Source: Zingiber officinale (taxonomy: Eukaryota; Streptophyta; Magnoliopsida; Zingiberales; Zingiberaceae). From it: a stretch of DNA of 64,000 bases. Below are positions 24,260 through 36,030 of this stretch, in pieces. A program made the translations under genes and the position numbers. The notes below the pieces were generated by a model. It was not told the origin of the DNA. It saw only the letters and a list, made by a program, of their open reading frames with translations, and ran no database searches. The stretch lies in contig NC_055991.1 of the NCBI RefSeq assembly GCF_018446385.1, positions 72,296,123-72,360,122 on the forward strand, written 5' to 3'. The number at the start of each line of letters is the position of its first letter. Within the stretch, counting starts at the first letter, position 1.

Positions 24260-26853
24260 TGTTGGTTGCTACTCGAAAAATCTAATGGTTCTACTGTACA
24301 AAAATTTTGTACAAAGGTCTGAACCTTTTCCTAGCTACCATGTGTTCTTTTAAATTAAACTTGGATCACCTGCGGAACTTAACACGTTTGATCCAAAGTT
24401 TAATCGATTTGTTCTTTTAGGTTTAGACTCGGATCTCCTGCGGAACTTAACACGTTCGTTGCAAATCACCTAAGTTATTAATTTCATTAAATATTAGTTT
24501 CCAAAATTGGCTTCCACTACTGACGTGGTGAGGCACATGACCTTCTTGGATATGGGAGCAACCACCACCAACTAGACAAAGACTTTTAAGGAAAACTAAT
24601 ATTTAATTTCCTTAAATAACTTTAGGTCAACCGAAAAGAACAATCAAATCACAAGGAAAAGAAAAAAAAAAAACACAACATCGAACACAAATTCGAAATA
24701 CTAGAATCGCATGCCTCTTGTATTTGGTATTATTTCCAAAAATAACTAGTATGATGCGGAAAGGAAAAACACTAGTTATACCTTTTAGAAAGACCTCTTG
24801 ATCTTCTACCGTATTCCTCTTCTAACCTCGGACGTTGTGTGGGCAACGATCTTCCGAGATGAGAACCACCAAGCACCTTCTTCTTCCTTACAAGTTTCGG
24901 CCATCAAAACATCTCCTAGGATGAAGAGGTTCGGCCACCACCACCATGCTCCAAGGGATGCTAGAAACAAAACTTTCTTTCTCTCCTTCTTCTTCTTCTT
25001 CTCTAAACTTGATCCAGCCACCATATGAGTCTCCACAAGAAGGATGAGGTTCGGCCATCAAAGAGAAGAGAGGAGGAGAGGATGGCCGGCCACCCCAAGA
25101 AAGAAAAAGAGGGAGAAAATAGAATAGAGTTATTCACCATGAAGCCTTCTCTACCCCCTCTTTTATAATCCTTGGTCTTGGCAAATAAGGAAAATTTAAT
25201 AAAAACTTCCTTAATTCTTTTGCCAATGAAAAGGAAAATTTATTTAATTAAAAATAATTTTTCTTTTCAATTTATAATGGTCGGCCACACCATAAAATTT
25301 TCAAGCAAATAAAATTTTAAACACAAATTAAAACTTCCTTATTTGCTTCCGGAAATTTATAAAAAATTTCTCCAATAATTTTTATCCCTTCATGATTGGT
25401 TAAAAGGAAATTTTATAAATTAAATCTTTCTTTAAACATGCGGATAATTTCCGAAAAGTTATCTCTAAAAATTAAAATCTCCTTTCAATCAACAAATAAG
25501 GAAAGATATCAAATCTTTTCTTAATCTTTTGTAGAAACTAATAAAAGAGAATTATTAATTTTTTAAACTTTCTTTTAAATCATGAACATGGTTAAAAGGA
25601 AAGTTTTTACCAAAATTAAAATCAACCTTTTAATCTACAAATAAGGAAAGAGATTTAGCTCTTCTCTTAATCTTTTGTAGAATCTTATAAAAGGAAAGAT
25701 TTAAATTTTTTAAACTCTCTTTTAAATCATGTGATACACATAAGAAAAATTTTAAAAAAAATAAAAATCTTTTTATTTTAATTTGGGCCGGCCACACCAA
25801 GCTTGAACCCAAGCTAGGGCCGGCCACCTTGAAGCACCCATGAACCAAACTTTGGCCGGCCTTAGCTTGGTCTCCAAGCTAGCCTGGCCGGCCCCTATGG
25901 GATAGGTAAGAAGGTGGGTATTGGTGGGTATAGTACTCTATAATTAAGAGGCTACGATAGGGACCAAGAGGAGGAATTAGTTTTGGTCTCCCGATAAAAT
26001 TAAGCATCCCGTGTTCGCCCCAAACACACAACTTAATTTTATCAATAATAATTCATTCCACTAGAGAACTATTATTGAACTACCGCACCAATCCCAAATT
26101 ACATTTTGGGCTCCTTCTTATTATGAGTGTGTTAGTCTCCCTGTGTTTAAGATAACAAATGTCCACTAATTAAGTAAGTTACTGACAACTCACTTAATTA
26201 ATATCTAGCTTTAAGAGTAGTACCACTCAACTTCATCGTCATGTCGGACTAAGTCCACCTGAAGGGTTTAACATGACAATCCTTATGAGCTCCTCTTGGG
26301 GACATTCTCAACTTAGATTACTACGACACAGTTTCCTTCTATAATCAACAACACACACTATAAGTGATATCATTTCCCAACTTATCGCGCTTATTGATTT
26401 ATCGAACTAAATCTCACCCATTGATAAATTAAAGAAATAAATATCAAATATATGTGCTTGTTATTATATTAGGATTAAGAGCACACACTTCCATAATAAC
26501 TGAGGTCTTTGTTCCTTCATAAAGTCAGTATAAAAGGAACGACCTCAAATGGTTCTACTCAATACACTCTAAGTGTACTATTGTAATTATATAGTTAAGA
26601 TAAACTAACACCTAATTACACTACGACCTTCCAATGGTTTGTTCCTTTCCATCTTGGTCGTGAGCTACTGTTTATAATTTATAAGGAACCGATAACATGA
26701 TCTTCTGTGTGTGACACCACACACCATGTTATCTACAATATAAATTAATTGAGCAACTACATTTATCGTAAATGTAGACATTTGACCAATGTGATTCTTA
26801 TTTCTAGATAAATGTTTATACCAAAAGCTAGGCTTTTAGTATACATCCTAACA
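24260..26853 (-). mobile_element. 3' LTR (2594 bp) of the Angela-like element
   Basis: On the plus strand it runs from TGTTGGTTGCTACTCG to ATCCTAACA. It matches the 5' LTR (33898-34481 plus 51414-53392) closely throughout. It includes a GGCCGGCCA-rich part (25070-25900) and a stretch with repeated CTTTTAATCTACAAATAAGG phrases (25480-25720). Short ORFs such as 24798-25028 occur in both copies but show no coding signature. Confidence 0.92.
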
Positions 26854-26866
26854 ATCTCCCACTTAT
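26854..26866 (-). other. Polypurine tract of the Angela-like element
   Basis: The minus strand reads AAGTGGGAGAT directly before the LTR start TGTTAGGATG. This is the usual copia plus-strand primer. Confidence 0.75.
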
Positions 26867-29800
26867 ACTAAAAGACTAAGCTGCTATATCTGCTGCCATA
26901 CATCTGATTCCCAACCCTTCAACATGCCCATCAAAAGCTCTTGCCTTAAGGACCTTAGTGAAAGAATATATAGGTCATCACCTGATGCAATCTAGGCGGC
27001 AACAACTTCTCCTCGTTTATATGATTTCTCGTATTGGGTGGTACTTACGCTCTATTGTGTTTACATGCCTTATAGACTTATGGTTTCTTCGAGTTTGCTA
27101 CTGCACCAATATTATTGCAATAAATTGTAATAATTTTTGGACAAACCAGAAATTAAATCTAAGTCTATCTTGAGGTCATTGAGTCATTCAGCTTTTATAA
27201 CTACCTCAGAGGTTTGCCATATACTCAGCTTCTATGGTGAAGTCCAGAAAAACACCTATGCTTATCACTCTTCCATAGTTATGACTTTACCTCCTAAAGT
27301 AACACACAAAACCCCGAGGTTGACTTACTATTGTCCCTTTCCGATTGGATGTTAAAATCCATGCAACTCACAGGGAACAAATTATCTGCCTTATAAGCTA
27401 GCATATAATCTCTAGTGCCTCTAAGGTACTTTAATATATGCTTTACCGCAGATCAATGTCCTTGTCCAGAGTTGCTTTGATCCAGTCTCGTACACAGCAT
27501 TGCATACATTAGGCTTCCCACAGCCGAAGCATAAGGAACTACCTTTATGTCCTTTATCTCCTTTGATGTCTACGGAGACATTTCTTTAGATAAAGTTACT
27601 CCATGATAAAAAGATAAGAAACCTTTCTTGGAGTTTTGCATGCTTAAAATGAGCAAGGATTTTTTTTTTCGATATATGAAGCTTGGGATAATTAAAATAT
27701 TCTTTTCTTGCGATCCCTTATTACTTTGATCCCAAGAATATATTCATTCTCCCAAGTCCTCATATCGAATTGTTTGGACAACCATACCCTTACTTCTGAC
27801 AACATTTTGATATTGTTTCCAACTACCAAAAATGTTATCTATGTATAGTACAAGAAATATCACCACGTTTCCATCACACCTTTTGTATACACAAGACTTA
27901 TCCGATTACTAAATAAATTCATAGGTCAGGATTCCTTTGATAAACCAGATGTTCCAAGACCTTGAAGCCTTGCCTCAGTCCATAGACTGATTCATCTTGC
28001 ACACAAAATGCTCTTTGCCCTTTGCAATGAACCCTTCTGGTTGCTTTGTATGGATGCTTTCTTCAAGACTTCCATTAAGGAATGCTGTCTTGACATCCAC
28101 TTGCTAAATAGATAAAAGAATCCGGATAGACTTAAGCATGACTACCAGTGAAAAATTTTCCTTTTTCATCAAGCCTTGCTTTGAAAGTTTCCACCTTCCT
28201 GTCTATCCATCTTTTCCTATTGTAGACATATTTTCACCCAATGGCTTTTACACCATCTGGTGGTTCTACAAGCTTCCAGATTTGATTAGAATACATATAT
28301 TCTAATTCTGTATTCATTGCTCTTTGCCAAGATGTTGCATCTTTATTTTGGAGTACTTCATCATATTTTCGGGATCAGACTCATGTTCATTTGGGATCAA
28401 GTCCAAAAACTTTCCCAAAACATTAATCCTTTTGGTTGTTTGACAACCCTCCCACTACGATGATGTACTGTCTATAATTGTGTATCAATTGTGCTACGTG
28501 TTATAGTTTCTTATGATATTTCATCTTGTACAGTTGGTACTAGATTAGACATGTCCTTAAGAACAAATTAACTTATGGGCACATGGTTTATTACATAGTT
28601 CTTTCTCTAAAAATCGGTCATTGATGCTAGCAATAACCTTCTGATTTTTAAGACTATAAACCTACTTTCATTTCTCTAGGATAACCCACAAACAAGTGAA
28701 TTCCTATCCAACTTATCATTGTCTCTCTTCAGCATATGTGCTGGATTACCCAAATCCGAATATGCTTCAAAATAGGCTTACGCCTATTCAGCAATTCTAT
28801 ATGATTAGAGAGTTCTGACTTTGGAAGGTATTATGTTCACTTCTGTTTCTAGTGTATATCCTTAAAACGAATTTGGTAATTAATTCATCATCAATCTACT
28901 TATTTCCATAAGAGTCTTATACCTTCTTTCTACTACACCATTCTGTTGGGGTGTACTAGGTGTAGTTAGTTGGGATTGAGTCCCGACTTCTGATAAGTGA
29001 CTCCTAAATTGTCCCTAGAGGTACTTGCCACTACGATCTTACCATAGTGACTTGATACTTTTACTTTAACATTTCTCCGCATCAGCCTTGTACTCTTTGA
29101 ATTAATCAAAGTACTTAGTCTTGCGGCACATTAAGTAAATGTATTTGTATCTTGAATAGTTATCTATAAAATAGATGAAATATTCGATACTACCTCTTGC
29201 CTAGATAGTCATAGGATCACACAAATCAGAATGAACCAATTCCAACATATCTTTGGCTCCATACCCCTTAGACTTAAAAGCTTCTTGGTTATTTTTCCTT
29301 CCAAGTAAGACTCGTAGGTTGGAAAGATTTCCACTACTAATGAACCCAAAAGTTCATCAGCTACCAATGAATCCTACTCAAGTTAATATAACCTAGCCTT
29401 ACATGCCAAGGATATAATTGGTCCATTTCCGAAGGTTACTTTCTCTTAAAGTTAGAAGATGTGTTACTAATTTTCATTTGTTGCATCGTGAGAGTTATTG
29501 GATTATAAATTGTCAACCAACATACCAGAATAGATAACCTCCCTATTTTTCTTGATAACAACTTTGTTATCAAAATAGACACAATATCTATTCTATAATA
29601 GTTTAGAAACTGAAATGAGGTTCTTTCTAAACTTAGTATGTCAAGATAATTTCTAATAATCCATATTTTATTCCTATTAGAGAATAAACCTCTCCCACTG
29701 CAACAGCTGCTACTTTTGCAGTAGTGCCCATGTGGATGGTGTTTTAGTTTTCATTTAGTTGTCGGGTTTCGTGGAACCCTGCAATGAATTGCGGACATGA

Positions 29801-29926
29801 TTAATGACATCTGTATCTACACTCTAGGTTCTGGTAGATAGCACCACTAGACATGTTTTAACTAATGAATTAAATACACCTAAATTGTTCTTAGTTCTAA
29901 GAAGACAGTCTACCTTAATGTCCAAG
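26867..29926 (-). pseudogene. Copia pol remains: protease/pre-integrase, integrase, RT, RNase H
   Basis: In coding order on the minus strand: a pre-integrase segment near 29590-29750 (VHMGTTAKVAAVAVGEVYSL, then a LISVSKL-like end), the integrase motif TPQQNGVVERRYKTLMEIS (about 28905-28960), RT with KLVEPPDGVK (about 28240), the catalytic block as LYIDNIF in place of YVDDIL (about 27830-27860), YASAVGSLMYAML (27500-27538) and RNase H IEAEYMA (27205-27240). Frames shift and stops are frequent throughout, so no long ORF remains. The sequence is cut at 29926/32351 by solo LTR-C. Pol would copy the RNA and integrate the DNA; this copy cannot. Confidence 0.85.
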
Positions 29927-30055
29927 TCCTATGTAACGCCCGAAAATTCTCAAACTTGCATTAGAATTATTCTAAGATTTTTCTGGAATTTTTAGATATT
30001 TTTCCGGAATTTTCCGAGTAGCGGAAGTAGCAAAAATAATTAGAAGAATAAAAAG

Positions 30056-30144
30056 GCTTAAGCGGGAATCGAACCCGGGACCTCTCGGGTCCGCTAAACC
30101 TTTAGTTAGCCTTAACAACAGGTGAACCCAGCAGGGCCGTGCTG
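30056..30144 (-). other. tRNA-like module C1, antisense to LTR-C
   Basis: The minus strand has an exact B box GGTTCGATTCC within GGGTTCGATTCCC (30076-30064) and a weak A-box-like GGCCCTGCTGG (30138-30128). Module position relative to the TATA box is as in LTR-A and LTR-B. Confidence 0.6.
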
Positions 30145-30509
30145 AAAGAAAGAGGAACCAATTATATTTATATTGGAGTTGGGTTCAATAATTCACTTAA
30201 TATAAATTTAGAACTTAAGATGGGTTTGGTTTAATTTGGTTCGGCAGCCCTCTCCTCACAAAACCCCACGCCACCTTCTTTCTCCAAACCCTCACACCGA
30301 ACACCTCTTCCCTTCTTCCTTCTTTCGGTGCCACACCAAGGAAGACCTAGGGTTCTTTCTCTAGGGCCCCAAGGACACTTTCCGGCGACGATTTCAGCAC
30401 AAGGACGTTCCCCTCCGCGAGTAGAGCACGTGGACACGAGCGAATCGTCGAGAAATCATCTCCACAGGAATTTCTAGCGATTAGATTTGTAAGAAATCTA
30501 CCACACAAG

Positions 30510-31490
30510 GTAAGAAACCCCTCACCTGCAGTATAATAGCTACCGTTTGATTTTCTGTGCATTAGTATAGTTATATGCGTATATCTTCAACACATAGGGT
30601 GTATTTAACCCTCCTCGCGGGTTTAGGGATTTAGTGAGTACCTTTAGATGGGCTGGACACGTCTTTTCTCCTTCATTTGGAGGTTTAGATGCGGTTGGGT
30701 GCCTAAAGGTAGTCTCCCTAATAGAGAAGGGAGTTAAGGCACACTAGGTGTTCGATTAAATAACCAGCTTAGAAAAAAATGCAACTTAGGCATTTTTATT
30801 AGCACAGTTGAATGCATTAGAAGCATCTAAATTAGTAAATCGGTTTATTCTAGCTTATATGGGACTACGGTCCAATGGGTGGGCTCCCACAGTCGCCTCT
30901 AGGTTCAGACAACCTAGCTCTAGGTTCAGATAACCTAGAAACAGCAATTTAGAACAGTTTAGCTATACTCAGTATTTTACTTTTCAGTTGGCACTGTACT
31001 GGATTAGATATCCATTGGGCTGGGCTCCCATAGTCGGTCCCTAGGTTTAGATAACCTAGTAGCTCTACTAAATTCGGGACTTGCAACCCCGGGTCTAGTT
31101 AGAGATGCGCGCATAGCACGTACAGTTGCCGGGCCCATCAGCAGCATGTTTAGTATTTTCACTTATTATATGTATATGGTTTTCAACCTTTCATAAAGTA
31201 GTTCGTGAATTCAGTACAGTTCTAGCAGTAGCTCAGTATTAGCATAGCTCAGTTCTTAGTATCAACTTAGTTTTTCCTTGTGAATATGCATGATGACTTT
31301 ATGCTCAGCTTTAGATATGCCATGATTGTATGCTTCTATGTCATGCCATGCTTAGTTTGTTCAGTATATCCAGCATATGTTTTAAACAGCATGATTTGAA
31401 ATCATATTTGCATCGTTGCATATTTTTGTGAGGTAGATGGTTTCTTACTAAGCTTTTTAGCTTATAGATACTACTTTTCTTATACTGCAG
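30510..31490 (+). other. Putative intron inside LTR-C
   Basis: Donor AAG/GTAAGA at 30510 and acceptor TATACTGCAG ending at 31490, followed by ATAAAGGTAAAGG. CTCACCTGCAGTA lies just inside the donor as in the other LTR types. Length 981 bp versus 1744-1949 bp elsewhere. Confidence 0.5.
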
Positions 31491-31799
31491 ATAAAGGTAA
31501 AGGAAAGATGGACTAGCAGAGGAAGCTGGAGGGCAATGCAAAGATGGTGTGTGTGGCAGGAACTGGAATCAAAGATCTTTAGGGGACTTAAACATTCTAG
31601 CTTAGAAATATGAACTTTTAGTATTTTGCTTTTTATGCATTTTAAGTTGTTCAATGCTAGAAATTAAAGAACCATGCACTATAACAAGTTAGATTGCTAG
31701 TCTTATGTTATTGGAATGTTTATTATGCATTAGATAGTTATAGTGTGAGGTTTTGGCACGAACCAGTGCTGAAATCAGAGTTTCAGTGCGAAATCAGAC

Positions 31800-32122
31800 A
31801 CCCCAATCGATCGGTGGATTGATTGGGGGGTCCCAATCGATCAGCTGATCGATCGGACAACTTGCTCCGCGAACAGTAGGTTTCTGGATCGATCCTCCGA
31901 TCGATCCAGCAATTTCTATCGTAAACAGAAGGTTCGGGGATCGATCACTGGATCGATTGGTCAAGCTGGATCGATCAGCCGATCGATCTAGAATATCGTC
32001 CCGAGCACCGTAGCGTGCTGGATCGATCTCTGGATCGATCCAACCCATGTCCCGCATATAGTAGCCGGCTGAATCGATCCTTGGATCGATCCGACGTTCC
32101 AATCGATCAACGGATCGATTGG
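31800..32122. repeat. Array of eight GATCGATC-based dyads in LTR-C
   Basis: Eight paired motifs about 40 bp apart, each two ATCGATC-type octamers separated by 4-6 nt, facing each other (for example CCAATCGATC and GATCGATTGG around a 4-nt spacer near 32099). Each can fold as a hairpin. The minus-strand ORF 31794-32102 is a by-product of this composition. Confidence 0.85.
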
Positions 32123-32350
32123 GAGGTCTGATAACAGCTGGAAAAGTTTATTTCAGCTCCTTGACCATAGGGGATGTAGTATATGTTAGGTATACTTTAG
32201 ATTACATCCTTCAGTACATGTAGAACCAAGAATAGTTATCAGTTAGCAACTAAAACTTTAATTAGATCAGTTTTCCGCACAGTATAGTTTAGCATTATTG
32301 TGACGATAGGCCTAACAGCTAGTGCCCAGAAGGCGGGTCGTTACATCCTA

Positions 32351-33883
32351 TTTCCAATCATTACAATTGGGACTACTAAGTCTTTTCTATAGTATAACAA
32401 CTAGGGGATTGACAAACATTTTAAATCCTAAGAATGACAAAAATATTTGGTCAAGATCAATTCTTTTAAAATCCCTATGAACTTTGTATGCCACGATAGT
32501 GTGGACGTATACAAAATCAAAAAAGAGATTTTATCCATTAATTTTATTATCTCGTCAACTTTACTTTATGATGAATAAAATTAATAGTTGATCTGTCTTT
32601 GATCAAATATTTGGTCAAAACTTTTTTTTTAATTTAAAATAACATTGATTCCTCAAACAATATTATTTAAATTTACCAACACCTCAAACACCGTGAATTT
32701 TGCATGCCACGATAGTGTGGACGTATACAAAATTTAAACATTAGTAAGAGGAGGGTTTTACCCATTAATTATCTTGTCAATAAATCTTTATGACAAAATA
32801 AAATTACCTCAAACACCATGAATTTTGTATGCCACGATAGTGTGGACGTATACAAAATCAAACATTTGTAAGAGGAGTTTTTAATTTTATTATCTTGTCA
32901 ACTTATTTATTTGACAAATTAATAGTTGATTTTCTTCTGTCACACAAACAATAGCAGTGACTCCGATGGGGAGGATACTATTAGACGTGCCTAAGTGTAT
33001 ACCATTACTTGACACTAAGTCCATTAATAAGATTGTGCCCTTTCCGATGGGGAAGATCACACGCTCTTAATTAACTTCCTATAGTCATCCAAAATGGAAG
33101 TTTAAGCTAGTGATCTGCAAACAAGCTCATCCGATATGGAGGAAGGCACTCAGAGCCAACACGCAAGCTTGTTGCATCACTTATAAACTAGTAATGGAGA
33201 CCGTGGAATTTATTTAAAAATAAATCCCTCTCCCACTTAGTTATTTAAAGTAAGGAATTTTGACTATGCTAGCCTACTTAGCATGCATACTAACAAGCAC
33301 ACACAACACAACATAAAAAGCAATAAATAGAAAAACTAATTTTCAACTATTATGGCTTTTATCTATTGTTGTCCTCCGTGTGTCGCCAACCCTAGCTGCT
33401 GCCATCTTTGGCCACCGCTACCGGGTCTAGTTGTCGCAAACATCTTGCTCTTTGTTCCGCTGCGCCTCTGGTCCTCAAAAGGTTCCACGCCCTGCAAGAT
33501 TCGATCAACGACATAAATAGAATTTTACATTTTTCGATCCTATATTCCTTGAAGGAATGTACATGTAAACTAGATCAAACATAAAATAAAATTTACATCT
33601 ATCGATCCTATATTTCATAAAAGGAATGTACATGTAACTAGATCAAAAACAAAATCCTAATAAAACTAAATACAGCTCCTGCTGTATTTTATAATACAAT
33701 CATGCACACACAATAAAATGCCCTTGACATGTCCAAGGGTCCAATCACACACATAATAACTATAAGCCATAATAGTTGGATCCTGCATCCACAAAGTTAG
33801 CACATCCTACTATTAACCTGCCTAAATTATGTATGACATGTGCATAATTAAACTAATATCAAATACACAGAGGCAAAACCCTA
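32351..33883 (-). mobile_element. 5' internal region of the Angela-like element; no gag recognised
   Basis: Between the primer-binding site and the pre-integrase part I see no gag ORF or CCHC knuckle. The region holds three copies of a hairpin-forming unit (32480-32860) and, next to the primer-binding site, two copies of CGATCCTATATT with a GGAATGTACATGTAA phrase (33533-33650). Gag is deleted or too decayed to see. Confidence 0.6.
32480..32860. repeat. Three copies of a hairpin-forming repeat
   Basis: CCACGATAGTGTGGACGTAT occurs at about 32491, 32706 and 32832. In the best copies it is framed by ATTTTGTAT before and ATACAAAAT after, a perfect 9-bp inverted repeat, with an inner CCAC/GTGG pair. 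Spacers contain TTATCTTGTCAA. Confidence 0.85.
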
Positions 33884-33895
33884 GCTCTGATACCA
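33884..33895 (-). other. Primer-binding site of the Angela-like element
   Basis: The minus strand reads TGGTATCAGAGC, complementary to the 3' end of initiator tRNA-Met, two bases from the LTR end. Confidence 0.9.
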
Positions 33896-33897
33896 AT

Positions 33898-34481
33898 TGT
33901 TGGTTGCTACTCGGAAAACCTAATGGTTCCACTGTACAAAAATTTCGTACAAAGGTCTGAACCTTTTCCTAGCTACCATGTGTTCTTTTAAATTAAACTT
34001 GGATCGCCTGCGGAACTTAACACGTTTGATCCAAAGTTTAATCTATTTGTTCTTTTAGGTTTAGACTCGGATCTCCTGCGGAACTTAACACGTTCGATCC
34101 AAATCACCTAAGTTATTAATTTCATTAAATATTAGTTTCTAAAATTGGCTTCCAGTACTGACGTGGCGAGGTACATGGCCTTCTTTGATATGGGAGCAAC
34201 CACCACCGACTAGACAAAGCCTTTTAAGGAAAACTAATATTTAATTTCCTTAAATAACTTTAGGTCAACCGAAAAGAACAATCAAATCACAAGAAAAAGA
34301 AAAACAAAAAAAAACACAACATCGAAAACAAATTCGAAATACTAGAATCGCATGCCTCTTGTATTTGGTATTATTTCGAAAAATAACTAGTATGATGCGG
34401 AAAGGAAAAAACACTAGTTATACCTTTTAGAAAGACCTCTTGATCTTCTACCGTATTCCTCTTCTAACCTCGGGCGTTGTG
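33898..34481 (-). mobile_element. 5' LTR of the Angela-like element, part next to the primer-binding site
   Basis: Starts TGTTGGTTGCTACTCG on the plus strand and follows 24260-24840 closely until Tekay-B interrupts it. The rest is at 51414-53392. TTGTG (34477-34481) is the target duplication of Tekay-B. Confidence 0.92.
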
Positions 34482-34683
34482 TGTAACACCCCAAATTTCA
34501 TGATTTAGAGTTCTAAAAGACCTTATTAAAATCTAGAAATGTTTTATAAAAATTCTAGAGATTATTAGGAATTTATAGAGTATTTTTATGCAATTTTTGG
34601 AGTTCGTTTGGTATTTTTACCAAGAGGAAGAAGTAAAAGGAAAAAAAAACAATATATGTTGAAGCCGGGTTTTGAACCCAAGA
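34482..34683 (+). mobile_element. 5' LTR of Tekay-B, first 202 bp
   Basis: Matches 48302-48503 of the 3' LTR. It stops inside tRNA-like module B1, in GAACCCAAGA, where Tekay-D is inserted; CAAGA (34679-34683) is duplicated at 44971-44975. Confidence 0.92.
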
Positions 34684-34879
34684 TGTAACGACCCGACCCA
34701 TTTGGCGGCCAATTTGGCGACCCTCGGGTCGTCGACCGTCGACCGTCGGTCGTGCTGTTACTCACTAGGACTTTCCACCCCTGGCAGTGGATTTTTGCCT
34801 CCCCCAGGATTCGAACTCTAAACCTCCAGGCTTAAGTATTAGAGTTTATGAATCCTGGTAACCAAGTGAGATGATTTAT
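34684..34879 (-). repeat. tRNA-headed unit E1 (outer) at the 3' end of Tekay-D
   Basis: On the minus strand, after a CTCACTTGGTTACCAGG head and a B-box-like GAGTTCGAATCCTGG, the unit has a CCACTGCCAGGGGTGGAAAG body and a GC-rich end GGGTCGGGTCGTTACA that abuts CAAGA. It is similar to E2 over its tRNA-like head and body. Confidence 0.7.
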
Positions 34880-35131
34880 TGTAACGACCCGGCCCTCTTG
34901 GCCCATTTGGCGGCCCATTTGGCGACCCTCGGGTCGTCGACTGTCGGCCCTTATGTCGTCGGCCCATTTGACGACATCTCATGTCGTCGACCGACAACCC
35001 TTGGCCGTGCCGTTACTCACTAAGACTTTCCACCCCTGGCAGTGGATTTTTTCCTCCCCCAGGATTCGAACTCTAAACCTCCAGGCTTAAGTATTAGAAT
35101 TTATGAATCCTGGTAACCAGGTGAGATCATC
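34880..35131 (-). repeat. tRNA-headed unit E2 (inner) at the 3' end of Tekay-D
   Basis: A second copy of the same unit type with a longer GC-rich end (GGCCGGGTCGTTACA at its outer border). On the minus strand it begins GATGATCTCACCTGG immediately after the LTR end GGTCGTTACA. It resembles a tRNA-derived SINE in layout but lacks a poly-A or simple tail. Confidence 0.7.
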
Positions 35132-35939
35132 TGTAACGACCACCCTTCTTACTACTACTCTCTAAGGGCGACCGTTACCTAACTACTACTATATTTACTA
35201 GTGTCACTGACGCTATTATTAGAATCAGTTAGATTTATCACAGCCCTAGAGGAATCCCTACCGAAAAATTTCGACAGAGTCTCCCCTGTACCGGTGACCA
35301 AATCCATAGTACATAAGATATATACGCAACCACAGGCGGCTGGAACACATTTTTCACAACTACGCGGTTATGAAAACAACAGTAAAAGAAAGGACTACTC
35401 CAGTAAAACAACCAACTATATCACTCCACAAATAATTAAAGTGACTAAATGCATATGCGGAAATAAACTCAACTACAATCTCACAAACTTCATAATAGTG
35501 TTAAAGAAAAGAACTAAAGCATAAACTCTAATCAAATAGGTCCTGCAGGTTTGGTAGCACCCTCTAGATCTCTCCATAGTCCAGACATCAAACACCTTCA
35601 TCACCACCACCATCCTGTCGCCTCCCTTTCATATCTTAGCTTTTCCTTTATCTGCAGTAGGAGGAAAGAAAAAAAAATCTATAAGCGAAAACGCTTAGTA
35701 AGTACTAATCTATCTCACAAAACTCGAAGTGCATAAAAGTAATGCAATAATACTGAAACTGAAATGCTAAAGCAAAGCTGCATGTACTCATGGTATACAG
35801 AAATAAAACTGAATACTAAACATGCTCACTAACTGACAGGAAAGTAATGAAACTACTACTGTAGGCTTAGAATTAAAGAACTAAACTTTTATTGATTCTA
35901 AGCATAAACTTGTTTCATTTTCTTATATCTTTACACCAG

Positions 35940-36030
35940 AAATTAATCTTTTAATTTCTCTTTTACTTTCTTCTTCTTTTCTTTTTCTTTTCTTCTTCTT
36001 CTTCTTCTTCTTCTTCTTCTTCTTCTTTTG
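35940..36030. repeat. CT-rich tract and (TTC)n microsatellite
   Basis: An uninterrupted CTT/TTC run of about 13 triplets near 35989-36028 within a pyrimidine-rich stretch. The other LTR has the same tract at about 42826-42861 with fewer triplets. Confidence 0.9.

Larger units (their letters stand above)
29932..32345 (+). mobile_element. LTR-C: solo LTR of a Tekay-like gypsy element (2414 bp)
   Basis: Starts TGTAACGCCC and ends GGCGGGTCGTTACA, with a perfect target duplication TCCTA at 29927-29931 and 32346-32350. It shares its layout with LTR-A and LTR-B (antisense tRNA-like module, TATA at 30201, leader, putative intron, hairpins) but is clearly diverged in sequence. It carries a unique array of GATCGATC dyads. 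No internal sequence, hence a solo LTR. Confidence 0.93.

Noticed and set aside
31794..32102. 102-codon ORF rich in DRS/IDP repeats
   Set aside because: Product of the GATCGATC dyad array read in a frame without stops, not a protein.
33360..33510. GC-richer patch as a gag zinc-knuckle remnant of the Angela-like element
   Set aside because: No CCHC pattern or continuous frame was found on the minus strand.
35201..35524. 107-codon ORF, repeated at 42037-42360
   Set aside because: LTR shadow on the non-coding strand of Tekay-D; no codon or domain signal.
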